Source of the DNA: Coptis chinensis
Taxonomy: Eukaryota; Streptophyta; Magnoliopsida; Ranunculales; Ranunculaceae
Direction of reading: 5' to 3'
DNA length: 64,000 bases
NCBI GenBank assembly: GCA_015680905.1
Contig: CM027380.1
Coordinates: forward strand, 55,445,001 to 55,509,000
The notes beneath the pieces are model-generated. The model searched no databases, was not told the origin of the DNA, and worked only from the letters and a program-made list of their open reading frames with translations. Position numbers and translations under genes: made by a program. Of the stretch, positions 12,675 through 23,410 are shown piece by piece (the first letter of the stretch is position 1; the number at the start of each line of letters is the position of its first letter).

Positions 12675-13815
12675 CCGCGGATTGGAGACGTAGAAAATAC
12701 ATGGGGCAAGGAGAGTGTCCCCAGCAGGCATGAACGCTTCTCAGAGGGAGAGGCAGCAGAGGGGATGAGCTCTTCGCTGACGCTAGAGATGGAGAGAGCC
12801 TGGAACAAGGGGAGTTGTTCCAGCAGGCTTGAGAGCCTAATCGAACCCGCAGAGGGAGATGAGCCCTCCGCGGATTAAAGATGCAAGAGACACATGGGGC
12901 AAAAAGAGTGACCCCAGCCGGCTTTAACGCTTCTCAGACGGAGAGGCAGCGGAGGGGATGAGCCTTTTGCTGACACTAGAGATGGAGAGAGTCTAGAACA
13001 AGAGGGGTTGTTCCAGCAGGCTTGAGGGATTGACCAAGCCCACAGAGTGGGATGAGCTCTCCGCGGATCAGAGATGCAAGAGACACCTGGGGCAAAGAGA
13101 GTGGCCCCAGCAGGCTTTCACGCTTCTCAGAGGGAGAGGCAATGGAGGGGATGAACCCTTCGCTGACACTAGAGATGGAGAGTTTGGAATCAGGGAGTTG
13201 TTCCAGCAGGCTTGAGGGCCTGATCGAGCCCGCGGAATGGGATGAGCCCTCCGCGGATCAAAGATGCAAGAGACACGTGGAGCAAAGAGAGTGGCCCTAA
13301 CAGGCTTCCACGCTTCTCAGAGGGAGAGGCAGTGGAGGGGATGAACCCTTCGCTGACACTAGAGATGGAGAGTCTGGAATCAGGGAGTTGTTCCAGCAGG
13401 CTTGAGGGCCTGATCGAGCCCGTGGAGTGGGATGAGCCCTCCACGGATCAGAGATGCAAGAGACACGTGGGGCAAAGAGAGTGTCCCCAGCAGGCTTCCA
13501 CACTTCTCAGAGGGAGAGGTAGCGGAGGGGATGAGCCCTTCGCTGACACTAGAGATGGAGAGAGCTTGGAACAAGAGGAGTTGTTCCAACAGGCTTGAGA
13601 GTTTGATCGAGCCTGTGGAACGGGATGAGCCATCCGCGGATCATAGATACAAGAGATACATGGGCAAGGAGAGTGACCCTAGCTGACTTCAACGCCTACC
13701 AGAGAGGAAGGCAGCGGAGGGGATGAGACCTTCGTTGATCCTAGAGATGGAGTGAGTCGGGAGCTATGGAAGTTATCCCAGCAGGCTTGAGAGCCAAATC
13801 GAGCCAGATAAAGAA
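12675..13815 (+). repeat. tandem array of about six 190-194-bp repeats in the Tat 3' region
   Basis: The anchor CCGCGGAT (CCACGGAT once) falls at 12675, 12868, 13061, 13251, 13441 and 13634, so spacing is 193, 193, 190, 190 and 193 bp. Each unit carries AGAGACAC-TGGGGCAAAGA, CCCCAGCAGGCTT, CGCTTCTCAGAGGGAGAGGC, CCCTTCGCTGACACTAGAGA and GTTGTTCCAGCAGGCTTGAG. The 190-bp period is not a multiple of three, so the long open frames seen here on both strands change frame between units and are unlikely to be proteins. Satellite-like arrays between integrase and the 3' LTR are typical of Tat and Ogre elements. Confidence 0.9.
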
Positions 13816-14129
13816 ACAGGGGCAAGAAAGTGGAGGGAAAGAAGTAAAGATTTGCATAAAGAGAGAAGTTGTAATCTAAGCGGATAGTTAGAATCAAAAG
13901 GTAAAGAGGCAACAATATAGCATACAAAATCCAATATCATGTTAAAGGAAATAATGGCGGAAGGAGAAGTGTGACAAACAACAGGTCCGGGAAAGTACAA
14001 ATATCTGATTACAAAACAAAGATCACTAAATCATTTCGGAAGCAGAATCATGGACTGGCAACACATTAACAACTTGTTGGGTAGCAGCAGTGGGGATATC
14101 TTTCGTAGTTTCTTCGGGTAGTGCCGCGG

Positions 14130-16343
14130 TTATCTCAAGGGAGAAGGCTCCATGATCACCAGGTGTTTAGGAAGGACCTCTTGAGCCGATAACGCTTCCC
14201 CGGTGGCTTCGGGGGAATCGATCACAGGAGTGGCAGGCATTTCAGGGATAAGGCGGCCTTCTCGGGTGAGCCTCTCAAGCTCTTCTCGGAGTTTTTTGGC
14301 CACCCTCTTGTCGGCCAGAAGTTTGAAGCGATCACGGAATGTGTTCATGTCGGCCAGGTTTTGTTGTGACAAAACGGCAGAGTCCTCATGGTGCTTCTGT
14401 TTGAGAGCCGCCATGGCCTCCTGATTTTGTTGGGCGAGTGCATCCAAGTTGAGCTGATGGTGCTGGAGGAGCGACTCATGTTGCTGGTTCAGACGTTCAT
14501 TGACCTGGTCCATGTATTGTTGATGTGACTTCTCCGCAGATTTGAGCTCGTTTTGGGCCTTGAGTCTAGCCAAATTGGCAGCGGACAAATCCGATTGGAG
14601 GCTGGTATAGGCTGCTCTCAAGCAAGTCGGGCCGTTAAGCGGATCCGCTTTCGCTTTACTTTTGGTTGGGATTTTAAGTCCTCGGAGAGATTACAAAGGC
14701 GGATCGGGGGGGGCGGGAGCTAATTCTTTCCCAGTCCGACGTGTGCGGGGGAAGGAAATGGCGGGGTGCTGGGGTGAGAGAGAGAGAGAGAGGAACCTTT
14801 TTCCATGTACAATGAAGTACGGTGCTGGTCGAACGAACCTCCGTCTGCATACGCTATGTCCTTGGGCAGGTGAGCATTATAAAACAAGGAGGAGGCGACA
14901 ACGGCATTGTCCAGAGCGGAGTCTGCCGTATTTACTCTTTGGTTGGGCACCTTGAATATGGGACAGAAGTCCTCGGCAGTTACAAGGGCGGATGCTGGGG
15001 CAGGAGCGGGAGCTAATTCTTTCCCAGTCCGACGTGTGCGGGGGGAGGAAATGGCGGGGTGCTGGGGTGAAGAGTTAGGGGTGGGCATTTCGGAGGTTGA
15101 GATCCGCAGCCTCTTGGAGGGTGGCTGTTCAACGGGTGCTCGGACCTCAGTAGATGGAACCTCTCTCACATCTTCCTCATCAGTATCGCTATCAAACAAC
15201 TTTTGTTTATGAACATCCATGTCTTCAGTAGGAGAGGTATACTGATTGTCCCAATCGGAGATAGATCGGAAGGAAGGGACGTCTTCTGGAACGGAGGAGG
15301 TGTGAGGGTTTTGAGATTCACAGGAGATGGGGGAAGGGGTGGAGGTTTTGGGGTGTTTACGGCGGGATGCATGGGAGTGGGACCTTTTTTTTGGAGGAGG
15401 GGATGCTCGGGGTTTGCATTCTTTGGGAGGAGGAGGGCGGTAAAAAGGAGCTGAAAATTTGCCTATATTGCGTAGGTCGGGGACTGGTAATAGTGGGGTC
15501 GCGGTAGTTGGGTGGATACCCAGGAGGGCTGCTTGGTTGTGGCCGAGGTCTCAAAGCTTTTGAAAGATAGGACTCGACAGGCCAGAGTAGATTTGAGACT
15601 TGGAATCGGACTGCCAACCTGCAAAATAAAGATAAACCACGGTCAGGTTTAACAAGGACAATATATCAAGAGAGAAAGGAAGAACAGAGATACGCACCAC
15701 GGGGTATGAAGGCAAGGTGATTAAGAGATAAATCGGAAGGAAGGTCCGCGGACAGAAATTGGCCTGATACATACAACGGGTAGTGATGCCACACTTTATC
15801 TGAGGTGGTGACGTGAAGTAGGAAGGTCTTCTTGCGAGGGCGCACACAAAAAGACTGGTACCCTACACCGACATCTTTGGTGCTTTTCTTGATAAAATAT
15901 TGAGAAAAGATGTCGCGGCTCGTGATCTTAGGGTCTCCGGTCTTACTGTACGAGTTCGCAGTATACATAACTCTCCAAAAATTCCCTATGCCTTGGCAAG
16001 GGGGAATGTTGAAATAATTACATATCTCTACGTCCAATAAAGTAAGAGGTAGCTGCAAACCGGCGACAATTTGACCCACCGTGACTACAAGGTACCCCGG
16101 ACGTCAGGGAACTAGGTGGGGGTAGTGAGTGATAGATGGCACATGTTCTGAAACTATGTCAGCTGGAATGCCGTAAGCAGCTCTAATTGCGGCCAAATTA
16201 GGTTTACGGTACTGGGAAGGGGGCGGCAATAGTGAGACTGGGCGGCCAGAAGTAGAGGGGACTGCAGCATTGGACCGGAGGGGCGGAGACGCTACCCCAC
16301 CGGACTGAGAAGACGAAGAGCCACCGGATTCAGAACCCGACAT
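14130..16343 (-). pseudogene. antisense extra gene (aORF) of the Tat element, gypsy-type transposon domain, one intron
   Basis: On the minus strand the ATG at 16343 starts MSGSESGGSSSSQSGG, a Ser/Pro-rich leader. A domain resembling the plant putative gypsy-type transposon family (PF04195-like: RAAYGIPADIVSEHVPS ... LQLPLTLLDVEICNYFNI) follows. An intron at 15697-15619 (GTGCGT ... TTTTGCAG, 79 bp) joins the two halves in frame. Exon 2 is Pro-rich and basic (RPPPPKECKPR, PPPKKRSHSHASRRKH), then acidic (DSDTDEEDVREV), and ends in a strong coiled coil rich in Gln and Leu (14130-14621). Breaks are in-frame TGA codons near 16104 and 15551 and a frame change associated with a 290-bp duplication. 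Extra antisense frames in 3' regions are known for Tat elements; the function is unknown, and the coiled coil suggests a structural or DNA-binding partner. Confidence 0.8.
14656..15072. repeat. direct duplication (offset about 290 bp) inside the antisense gene
   Basis: GCGGGAGCTAATTCTTTCCC and the following GTCCGACGTGTGCGGGGG-GGAAATGGCGGGGTGCTGGG occur at about 14711 and again at about 15004. Upstream similarity includes TTTGGTTGGG, AAGTCCTCGG and TTACAA-GGCGGAT. The left copy lacks about 16 bp relative to the right. The duplication throws the antisense frame out between its acidic and coiled-coil parts. Confidence 0.85.
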
Positions 16344-16618
16344 CGAGTGAGGGGATGAATAGGTGCGAGAAGTTGAATAATTTCAAATAAAAGTGAAAAC
16401 TAAAAAAAAAAAAGTCAGGCGTAGAAAACTTACCAAGGGAAGCTAGTAGAGAAGGGAGTAGCCCAAAGAGAATGCTCGGAAGGGAAGAAGTTCACCGGAA
16501 GAAGAGAGGACGTACCCACAAGCTGGAAGTTTGCCGGAGGAGAGAAAAGGGGCAGAACAGTAGAAGGCGCAAAAGAGAAATGTAGAAGGGGAAATGGGAG
16601 AGGAAGGAGAAGGAGAGG

Positions 16619-16627
16619 AGGTTATAT
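16619..16627 (-). promoter_or_regulatory. candidate TATA box for the antisense gene
   Basis: Minus-strand reading gives CACTATATAACC, close to the plant TATA consensus, about 275 bp upstream of the antisense ATG. A strong donor-like CTTGGTAAGTTTTC at about 16430-16440 on the minus strand hints at a 5' UTR intron, but I could not pair it confidently with an acceptor. The antisense gene may therefore be transcribed from its own promoter next to the 3' LTR. Confidence 0.45.
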
Positions 16628-16922
16628 AGTGAAGGGGTAAAATGGTACTTTCAAAGAAGTTGGGAGAATCGAAGGGACGGGGGGTAAAAAGGTAATTGCA
16701 GAAAGTTGGGGGAAACCGGGCGGCGGTGACAAGAAAGCCAACCAAAAGAGACGCTGGCGTGGCAGCACAAGGTACGAGAGGCGGCCGAAACGCGCGTGAT
16801 GATTGCAATCACCATCACATGCAACCCAAGGAGTGGGGATGAAATTGCACAGAGAACGAGGCGAAGAGTGTTCTCGACCTCGGGTCCATAACTAGAATCG
16901 CGGAGTCGAGAAGGGTCATTTA

Positions 16923-17319
16923 TGGGGGCTCAATAAGGAAAAGGGTGCCAGGTCAGCGGACATCGTGGGGATGCAGTGTAATACAATAGCCGGAGGGCAT
17001 GCATGGGAACATAGCCACGAAAGAGACCAGGTCAGCGGGACACCGAATGGGATGCATCATAGCAATATAAACAGGGGAGTATGGGAACATAACTGCGGAA
17101 TCCTAGATTGCGGACGTGGCATAGGTACAGCATAGGAGAAAACCGTCAGATGGAAGGACAGATGGACGGTTGAGAAAGAAGGGAGAGGGGGTATAAAGAG
17201 AAGGAGATGGGTAGAGAAAGAAAGGGCCGCATCAGAGAGAATAGAGAGGAGAGAAGTAAAGAGAAGAAAGAAAGAGAGAGTGTAGAGAGAACTGTATCTT
17301 GGGTGAGATTTGATGTTCA
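16923..17319 (+). repeat. 3' LTR of the Tat element
   Basis: This is the direct repeat of 6898-7291, starting TGGGGGCTCAATAAGG. Relative to the 5' copy it has an extra GCAT at about 17000, one deleted base near 17233 and about two dozen substitutions, many of transition type. Similarity stops at GTTCA (17319). Confidence 0.88.
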
Positions 17320-17518
17320 TACACAGATTTTGATGAAAATTGAAAATCAAATGCATAGAAAAGGAAGGTGGAATTTGTACCCATTTTTTATTAGTATATG
17401 TTGTTTTAAAATCCAGAGATGTCATTTGATCAAACTGCTTTTGTTCGTTTATTCGATGTTTATCTCTTTTCTCTTTTGCATTAATGATTCAATGAATATA
17501 GAGTCTGAAAAAATCGAT

Positions 17519-17561
<43 letters not shown>

Positions 17562-17784
17562 TATTTGTGTTTATATATGTTTCTCCATCTTAATTATTTC
17601 CTCAAATCAGCCAATTTGGAAAAAAGTTATGTGTCGAAGACACGGGCATTACCTAGTAGTTTATACATGTGAGATTCAAACTAAACCAACGACAAAGCAA
17701 ATGTGAATGATGAGGTTCCACCCTCTGGAGATCCAATAAGTTTGTTGACATTCAACAATAGAGCTTATGGATATGAAATCAACA
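17320..17784. other. spacer with a long poly-T run
   Basis: There is no gene here. A run of about 38 T lies at 17521-17558; the open frame across it is low-complexity and not a gene. No relation to the neighbouring elements is evident. Confidence 0.6.
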
Positions 17785-17793
17785 ATCTAACAA

Positions 17794-17995
17794 GGTTAAA
17801 CAAACTCCACCTATTGTGACTCCAATCTAACGCCAAATCTTGACCGACCAATTGTGAACTATCCAACGCATGAATATGTTCAAACTACTAAGCTAATTAT
17901 AAAGGGTATTTTCGTCTTTCCAAACATCCTTTTAGGCAATTAGAAAAAAAAACTCACGCGACCACTTCGTCTTCCCAACTCCACGACGTGCCTCT
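17794..17995 (+). repeat. left terminal inverted repeat of Mutator-like element 1
   Basis: The repeat starts GGTTAAACAAACTCC directly after the ATCTAACAA target duplication. The first about 85 bp match the right end well; beyond that only patches remain, such as CAACTC and AAAAAAACTCA near 17950. It probably contains the promoter region of the transposase gene. Confidence 0.85.
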
Positions 17996-19639
17996 TCTCT
18001 GGAGCAAAAGAAGGAGGAGCACTAACTCCATCTTCTTAATACAACGCCAACGTCTGCTCCACCATCTCTTACTCATTTTCTTCGTCGCCACCAAGTCTTC
18101 ATTCCCCCAAAAGTTCATGCTTTACTTATAACTAAGAAATACCAAATCAGAAGTGAGTTTTTTTTAAAGCTTTTTGTACAACTAGACTAGATTAGTGGCG
18201 TTTGAAATTAGAATCCGTAAGAAACTTGTAGACCTGCAATCAAATTGGTTTTATGTTTCATACCAAAAAAAAAAAAAAAAAAAAAAGCTATTTTGCTGGT
18301 TCACAATGCAACCACGTTTCCCGCCTAAAAATTTGTTTTCATGTTGATTTTTTTTATTACGCTTTCAATTTAATTTTTCTAAATGCATCTCAAGCGTGCT
18401 TAATTAAATTACATATTGCATTTATATTTCGTCGTCCGACATTTTTATTGCAGCTGAATTTTATTAATTTGTATTTTTTTTATACTTTTCATTATTGATT
18501 TGTTCAGAATGGACGAGGAAGTGGAGGTCACAAACTTCTCTCCCGGTGAAGAAGTGGAGGAAATGATCTTGTATAATGATGGAGTAGTTCCCAACAATGA
18601 ATTTCCTTCTTTATCCGTTGAAACTCCAAATGAAGTGTTAGAGAAATTGGCTGTACCAAAAGTGGGAATGAGTTGTCAAAGTCTAGAGGAAGCAAAATCA
18701 TATTATTTGGAGTATGGTAAACAAAATGGTTTCTCAACTCGTGTTCATAGTACCTAAAAAAGATCCAGAGACTGTAATGATGATGAGGTGACAGTTTGTG
18801 ATATGATTTGTGCCCGAGAAGGAAAACGTGACAGGGTAGAAGACAACTCGGAGAGTAAAGTGAAAAGAAGAAGCACTTCAACAATTAGATGTGAATGCAA
18901 AGCACGAATGAGAGTAGTCAAGCAAGATGATAAGTCATGGATGGTGAAATATTTTGATGATACCCACAACCACAAGATGGTCACTCCTAACAAGAGGGTG
19001 AAATTGAGAACAATGAAAACTATGCCTAAAGCGGTTAAGATTTTGGTAAAGAGGTTTGATGATCTAAACTTACCCATAGGAAGAATTCTTGCACTTCTTG
19101 GTGGAGAGGCGATGGGGTATAGTGGTAGAGATTGTTACAATCACTTGAACTCCAAATGGAAGAAGTACAAAATACCGAAGGAAAATGATGCAAGCGCAGC
19201 TTATGCATATTTTCAAAAAAAGAAAGTAGAAGACCCCTAATTTTTTTTTTATGCCATAGAGTGTGATACCACGGGTAGGGGGGTGAATTTTTTTTGGGTG
19301 GATGGGCGATCATGTGCTCAGTACCAACATTTTGGAGATGTTGTTTGTTTCGATACCACAAATCAATATGAGATGCCTTTTGGGCCCTTCACTGGAATTA
19401 ATCACCATCTTCAATCTATTCAATTTGGTTGTGCTTTGCTTCTTGATGAGATATAAGAAAGCTTTTTGTGGTTGTTCAAGACGTGGCTTGGGGCTATGGG
19501 TGAGCGTCACCCGATTTCTATAATTACGGATCAAGATAAAACTATGAGAGCAACTGTTGCCAAAGTATTTCCTAATACACGACATCGGTTTTGTCTTTGG
19601 CACATCACACTACACCATAATAGGATATTTGCAACACAC

Positions 19640-19775
19640 ACCTGTCTTGCTTTGCAACGGTTATTTACCGTTAGCAAATTGCCAACGCTATATAAGCGTT
19701 AGTAATGTTGTAAAGCGTTACTTTATTTCGTTAAATTTCAAGAATTAATTGCTAACGCTTAAAAATCGTTGGAGA
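19640..19775. repeat. left subterminal repeats of CACTA 1
   Basis: AACGGTTATTTACCGTTAGC, AACGCTATATAAGCGTT, AAAGCGTTAC and AACGCTTAAAAATCGTT form several short inverted pairs with a 5-6-bp core (AACG/CGTT). Such arrays are the expected binding sites of a CACTA TNPA-like protein. Confidence 0.8.
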
Positions 19776-20119
19776 AGTGTTACAAATTGAAATATAAAAC
19801 GTAATTTTACTTTCTCTCCTCTCTCTCACCGCTGCTACACTCTCCAGTCTCCTCCCTCTCTCTCTCACCGCCGCTACACTTTCTGGCTCTCCCTCTCTCT
19901 AATCAAGAAGCTCAAGTTTTATATCATCATCTCGTACGCATTTCAAAATCCCTAAAATTGAAATTCTTTTTCCTCAAAATCATCATCTCGATCCAGATCC
20001 TGTTTTATAACATCATCTCGTACGCCATTTCTTTCGATCCCCTCCCCCTTACTTTCCAAATGAAACACTATTTACTAATTCAATTACTAATATTACATTT
20101 TTTTTTTTAATATTTGCAG

Positions 20120-20561
20120 ACGTTCAAGCGTAGGAATGGTGGCCGTAACAAGCACGGTCGTGGTCACGCCAAGTTCATCCGTTGTTCCAACTGTGGAAAA
20201 TGCTGCCCCAAGGTTATTAGATCCCCTCAATTTTTACTTATTGTAATATTACAGACTTGTGTTTATTTATTAATTGGATAATAATAATAATAATAGGACA
20301 AGGTTTTTGCTGTTAGAGATGTTCAAGAAGCTTGTGTCAATGAAGGTAGCCTCAATATCATTTTCAATGTTTTCGATTTTTTTTAAGTATCATTTTTTAT
20401 GATGGGTAATTTGGAATGAAGGGTATACTCTACCTAAGATGTATGATATGATGCGGTACTGTGTTTCTTGTGCAATTCACTCACATGTGGTGAGGGTTCG
20501 TTCCAGGACTAACAGGAGGAACCATGAGCCACCACAGAGATTCAGGCACAGGAACCTTTTT
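20120..20561 (+). pseudogene. RPS26: captured fragment of ribosomal protein eS26 gene
   Basis: Three exons with plant introns are recognisable. Exon 20120-20212 follows TATTTGCAG and reads [19 protein letters not shown] and [12 protein letters not shown]. Exon 20297-20345 reads DKVFAVRDVQEACVNEG. Exon 20422-20561 reads [20 protein letters not shown], then [20 protein letters not shown]. These match eS26 of the small ribosomal subunit, including the CxxC pair. About twelve codons are missing after DK in the second exon, and the third exon runs into unrelated sequence after PPQRFRHRN. The CT-rich stretch at 19810-19900 looks like the leader of a ribosomal-protein gene and was probably captured too. 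A separate ATG exon, usual for eS26, is not obvious. Confidence 0.93.
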
Positions 20562-20643
20562 CTTGAAATTTCATTTTGGAATTGGAAAATTGATTGGCGG
20601 TTTTTTTTTTTTCTTTGGCAGGGGACTGCATAATCTATAAATA

Positions 20644-20905
20644 AGGGGTTGGAAACTGCTTTTTCAGGGGCTGATGTTATTCTTGCAAACTACCCACCTG
20701 CCCTTCCGAAATGCATACTTAGCAAGGCCGTACCTGTGTTTCAAGTTGGAGTTATGGGGATAGTTTTGGGTGGTGAACACATCTTTCCAAGGCTAGGATA
20801 CATGACCCCTCCTGCTTGGTATGCGCCAAAATATATTTGGAACCATCGCAACCACTTGGCTTCTTGGAAATGTCATGCAATCCTTCAATTGTAAAAAATC
20901 TTTTT
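20644..20905 (+). pseudogene. captured fragment of a selenoprotein-T-like gene
   Basis: The frame reads TAFSGADVILANYPPALPKC, then FQVGVMGIVLGGEHIFPRLG and PPAWY. After a one-base frame change at about 20825 it continues FGTIATTWLLGNVMQSF. This is the C-terminal half of the plant SelT-like thioredoxin-fold family of the endoplasmic reticulum. The N-terminal CxxC (CxxU in animals) active-site region is not present, so no redox activity can be encoded. The fragment follows the eS26 piece by about 80 bp in the same orientation. Confidence 0.88.
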
Positions 20906-22460
20906 TTTTTTTTTTTTTTTTTTTGACTACTTATGATGGATCTTTTTAAGTTGATTTTGAGTGATCTGTATTGATTCATTTTTATTTATTTTTTGTTTAA
21001 TTATGTGGATGTAATTTATGTTAGGATGGGGTTAGGTGTTAGACATATAGATATAGGGTTCATAAAAAGAATTAGATTGGAAATTTTGTTGCACCCCCTA
21101 GTTTTATAGTTATGGTATAAAGGACTAAATGATATGTAAAAATAGAATTGTGTTTCAGGAAAGATTGGTAACTGATGGTTTTGTGACTGGTAGTGGAAAA
21201 AAATATTGATGGTTTTGATGATTATGTGCAATTTAAGTGAATTTTTTAAAATAGTTATGGAAAAGTGTTGGAGACTTGGAGTGGGAATATCGATTTTGGT
21301 TGGGGGAGTTTTGATTTTTGTTTTTTTTTTTGTATATGGATCTGATGACCTTATAAAGTTATGTTCTCTATGATGGAGAAAAATTAGGTTTTTGTTATTT
21401 GAGGTTTGCAGACTATTTTGTTTGCCTTGTTGTATCAGTTTTATCTAAAAATTGTAGGTTGCCTATGTGCAAAATTTTATTTATGCAATTTTGATTGTTG
21501 GGACATTACGTGCATGAGCATCTCCTTTGATATGCGGTATAAGTGCAGGTCATAACTCATGAGGCGCATTGCTGACATTGTAGCATGACATGTAGCCGTT
21601 AATGCATTGTCTCAAGGTGTTATCATTCTTCTGGATTTCTAGATGATGGATTACTTGTTATATTCTTTGAAGCACTAGTTGGTACTTGGAATTTGTAAGG
21701 ATTGTATTGAAGTAGCAAGTCAAGCATCTTTCACATATATTAACTGACAACAGGAAATAGTCCAGACTTCTCTTTTGGGTGAGTGTCAGCGTTTTGCCAT
21801 TTTCCTATTTCCTTAAGATATCCTGAGGTTGTGTTTAGGTGCGTGCTTGCCCCATATAATTGATGTTCCATTTTTTCCATGTAATTTGTGCATGATATTT
21901 ACTGGAGTAGGTAACTCTTTCCGGTTGATTAATGGTCCTTAGACTCATACTTCTGGATTGATATTCACTCTCCATCTTTGTTTGTTCCAAACTTTTTATT
22001 CAATATACATGTCATGGGACTTTTGAGCCCCAATATCTCATCATAGTTAACCTTCACTAAAGCATTAGTCATAATCTTAAGAGAGTGCCTTGTGTAGAAG
22101 GGATGCATGGTATATAAGTGGTGCATGTTAACTGGGCATACTGTGGGGTTACAGGTTTAGTGCATGGCATATTTTGTCATTCATAGCCCTCTTTTCGTCT
22201 TTTGTGATTTGGAAGATAAGAATGTGTTTACTAGGAATATGTAATAAATAAGTAACACTGTTGACCCATTGAAATAAACTAGCTCATGTTTTATTGATCC
22301 TTCTTTACCATATTTTCTACGCTAATTTATATATTTTACCATTTTTTTTTGTCTTACAACTGTCCATATTGCTGTATGAGAAAAACAGTTCGTTTAGTTG
22401 CACTGGACTTTAGTTGCTATGATCTAGTTATGTTTCGTTACTGAAGTATCTACTACTGGT
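20906..22460. other. CACTA 1 interior without recognised coding sequence
   Basis: This is AT-rich sequence with a poly-T run at about 20899-20922. It could be captured introns or flanking DNA of the SelT-like or DUF1644 donors. I see no exon I can name. Confidence 0.5.
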
Positions 22461-22481
22461 TTGATGAGTTTAGTGTTTGCA

Positions 22482-22985
22482 GTAGCTTGTGCATCCAAGA
22501 TGACAGATATGAAAGGAAGCACATCACTTGGCATAGATGATAGTGTGCTGCACAAGGAATGGGATGATGCTTTATGTCCAATCTGCACGGACCATCCACA
22601 TAATGTTGTTCTCCTCCTGTGCAGTTCATTTGATAATGGTTGCGGGCCTTATATCTGTGATTCAAGTTACAGGCATTCAAATTGCCTTGATAGATTTAAG
22701 AAGTACTTTAGGAGCGGCCCTTCGCAACCTGATTCTGTCTTTATTGAAAACCCAGAAAATCCAAGGCTTGATACTAGTGAGTCTATATTCAGAGCTTGAA
22801 AACCCAGAAAATCCAAGGCCTGATTCTGTCTTTAGATGAGTTGGTAGAGGAAGGTTCAGAGATTATGGATGTAAGGAACAAGGATGAAGTTGCTCTCCGC
22901 ATGAAAGCTGCTGTTGCTAGTAAACAATATGGCCAAGAAGATATTTTGTGCCCTCTAATTGATGATGTAAGTATGGTCATTATTT
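22482..22985 (+). pseudogene. captured fragment of a DUF1644 (C2H2/RING-like) gene
   Basis: After TTTGCAG the frame contains HKEWDDALCPICTDHPHNVV, LLLCSSFDNGCGPYICD and SYRHSNCLDRFKKYF, the conserved core of the plant DUF1644 family (PF07800-like zinc-binding proteins of unknown role). A direct duplication of about 38 bp (AAAACCCAGAAAATCCAAGG at about 22748 and 22799) breaks the frame. Further plus-strand sequence LVEEGSEIMDVRNKDEVALR and EDILCPLIDD to 22985 ends at a GTAAGT-like site and may be another exon of the same gene. Confidence 0.85.
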
Positions 22986-23159
22986 GTTGACCATTAGTAT
23001 TGGTATCATAATTGTTATTATTATAACTAATTACTGTTTTTAAGATTTTGTTCCAATTCGGAAGTTTACTTTGCAGACTTGTAAAGTTGTAATTTTGGCT
23101 TTGATTATGCTTGCACATAAAGCAATGTGGCTACAAAATATGAGAAATTAATTTTTTTT

Positions 23160-23410
23160 ATCAGCAACGGTTTATAACCGTTACAAATGACTTTTATTTT
23201 TTTTTTTAAAATTAACAAACAACTTTGCAACGGTTAAGAACCGTTGGTAATATTTTTAACATATTACTAACGCTTATTAATCGTTGGAAATTTTTGTTTG
23301 CAACGCTTATTAACCGTTGCAAAAATTTCCAACGCTTTACCCACGCCATATTTGCAACGCTTAAAAAGCGTTGCGAAAATTATTAGCAACGGTTTTTTGT
23401 CGTTGAAAAT
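23160..23410. repeat. right subterminal repeats of CACTA 1
   Basis: At least seven hairpin-forming units occur: AACGGTTTATAACCGTTAC, AACGGTTAAGAACCGTTGG, AACGCTTATTAATCGTTGG, AACGCTTATTAACCGTTGC, AACGCTTTACCCACG, AACGCTTAAAAAGCGTTGC and AACGGTTTTTTGTCGTTG. They share the motif of the left end but are denser, an asymmetry common in CACTA elements. Confidence 0.85.

Larger units (their letters stand above)
6898..17319 (+). mobile_element. degenerate Ty3/gypsy LTR retrotransposon, Tat lineage, about 10.4 kb
   Basis: Two direct LTRs bound gag-protease-RT-RNase H-second RNase H-integrase in Ty3 order. The extra archaeal-type RNase H between RT and integrase is the hallmark of the plant Tat (Ogre/Retand) lineage, and so are the long 3' region with tandem repeats and the antisense extra reading frame. 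All internal genes carry stops or frame changes. The reverse transcriptase and integrase each lack a catalytic acid, so this copy cannot move on its own. By eye the two LTRs differ at roughly two dozen positions plus two small indels (about 94 percent identical), so the insertion is not recent. I could not find a clean 5-bp target duplication, and the exact LTR ends are uncertain by a few bases. A polypurine tract next to the 3' LTR is weak (GAGAAGGG near 16908). Confidence 0.9.

Noticed and set aside
13030..13690. Overlapping open frames on both strands in the 190-bp array as repeat proteins
   Set aside because: The unit length is not a multiple of three and the frames shift from unit to unit; they are by-products of stop-poor, GC-richer repeats.
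6893..17330. A target-site duplication for the Tat element
   Set aside because: No 5-bp direct repeat fits the LTR ends under any of the plausible borders I tried.
17207..17593. 128-residue open frame ending in poly-Phe
   Set aside because: It runs from LTR sequence through a poly-T tract; no family resemblance.
20120..20561. A functional ribosomal protein S26 gene
   Set aside because: It lies inside CACTA borders, lacks about twelve codons in the second exon, has no clear start exon and runs into unrelated sequence at its end.
20644..20905. A selenoprotein needing a SECIS element
   Set aside because: Plant SelT-like proteins use Cys, the active-site region is absent and the fragment is frame-broken.
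19640..23410. CRISPR-like array in the AACG/CGTT repeats
   Set aside because: The units are short hairpins at CACTA subterminal positions in a plant genome, with no uniform spacers.
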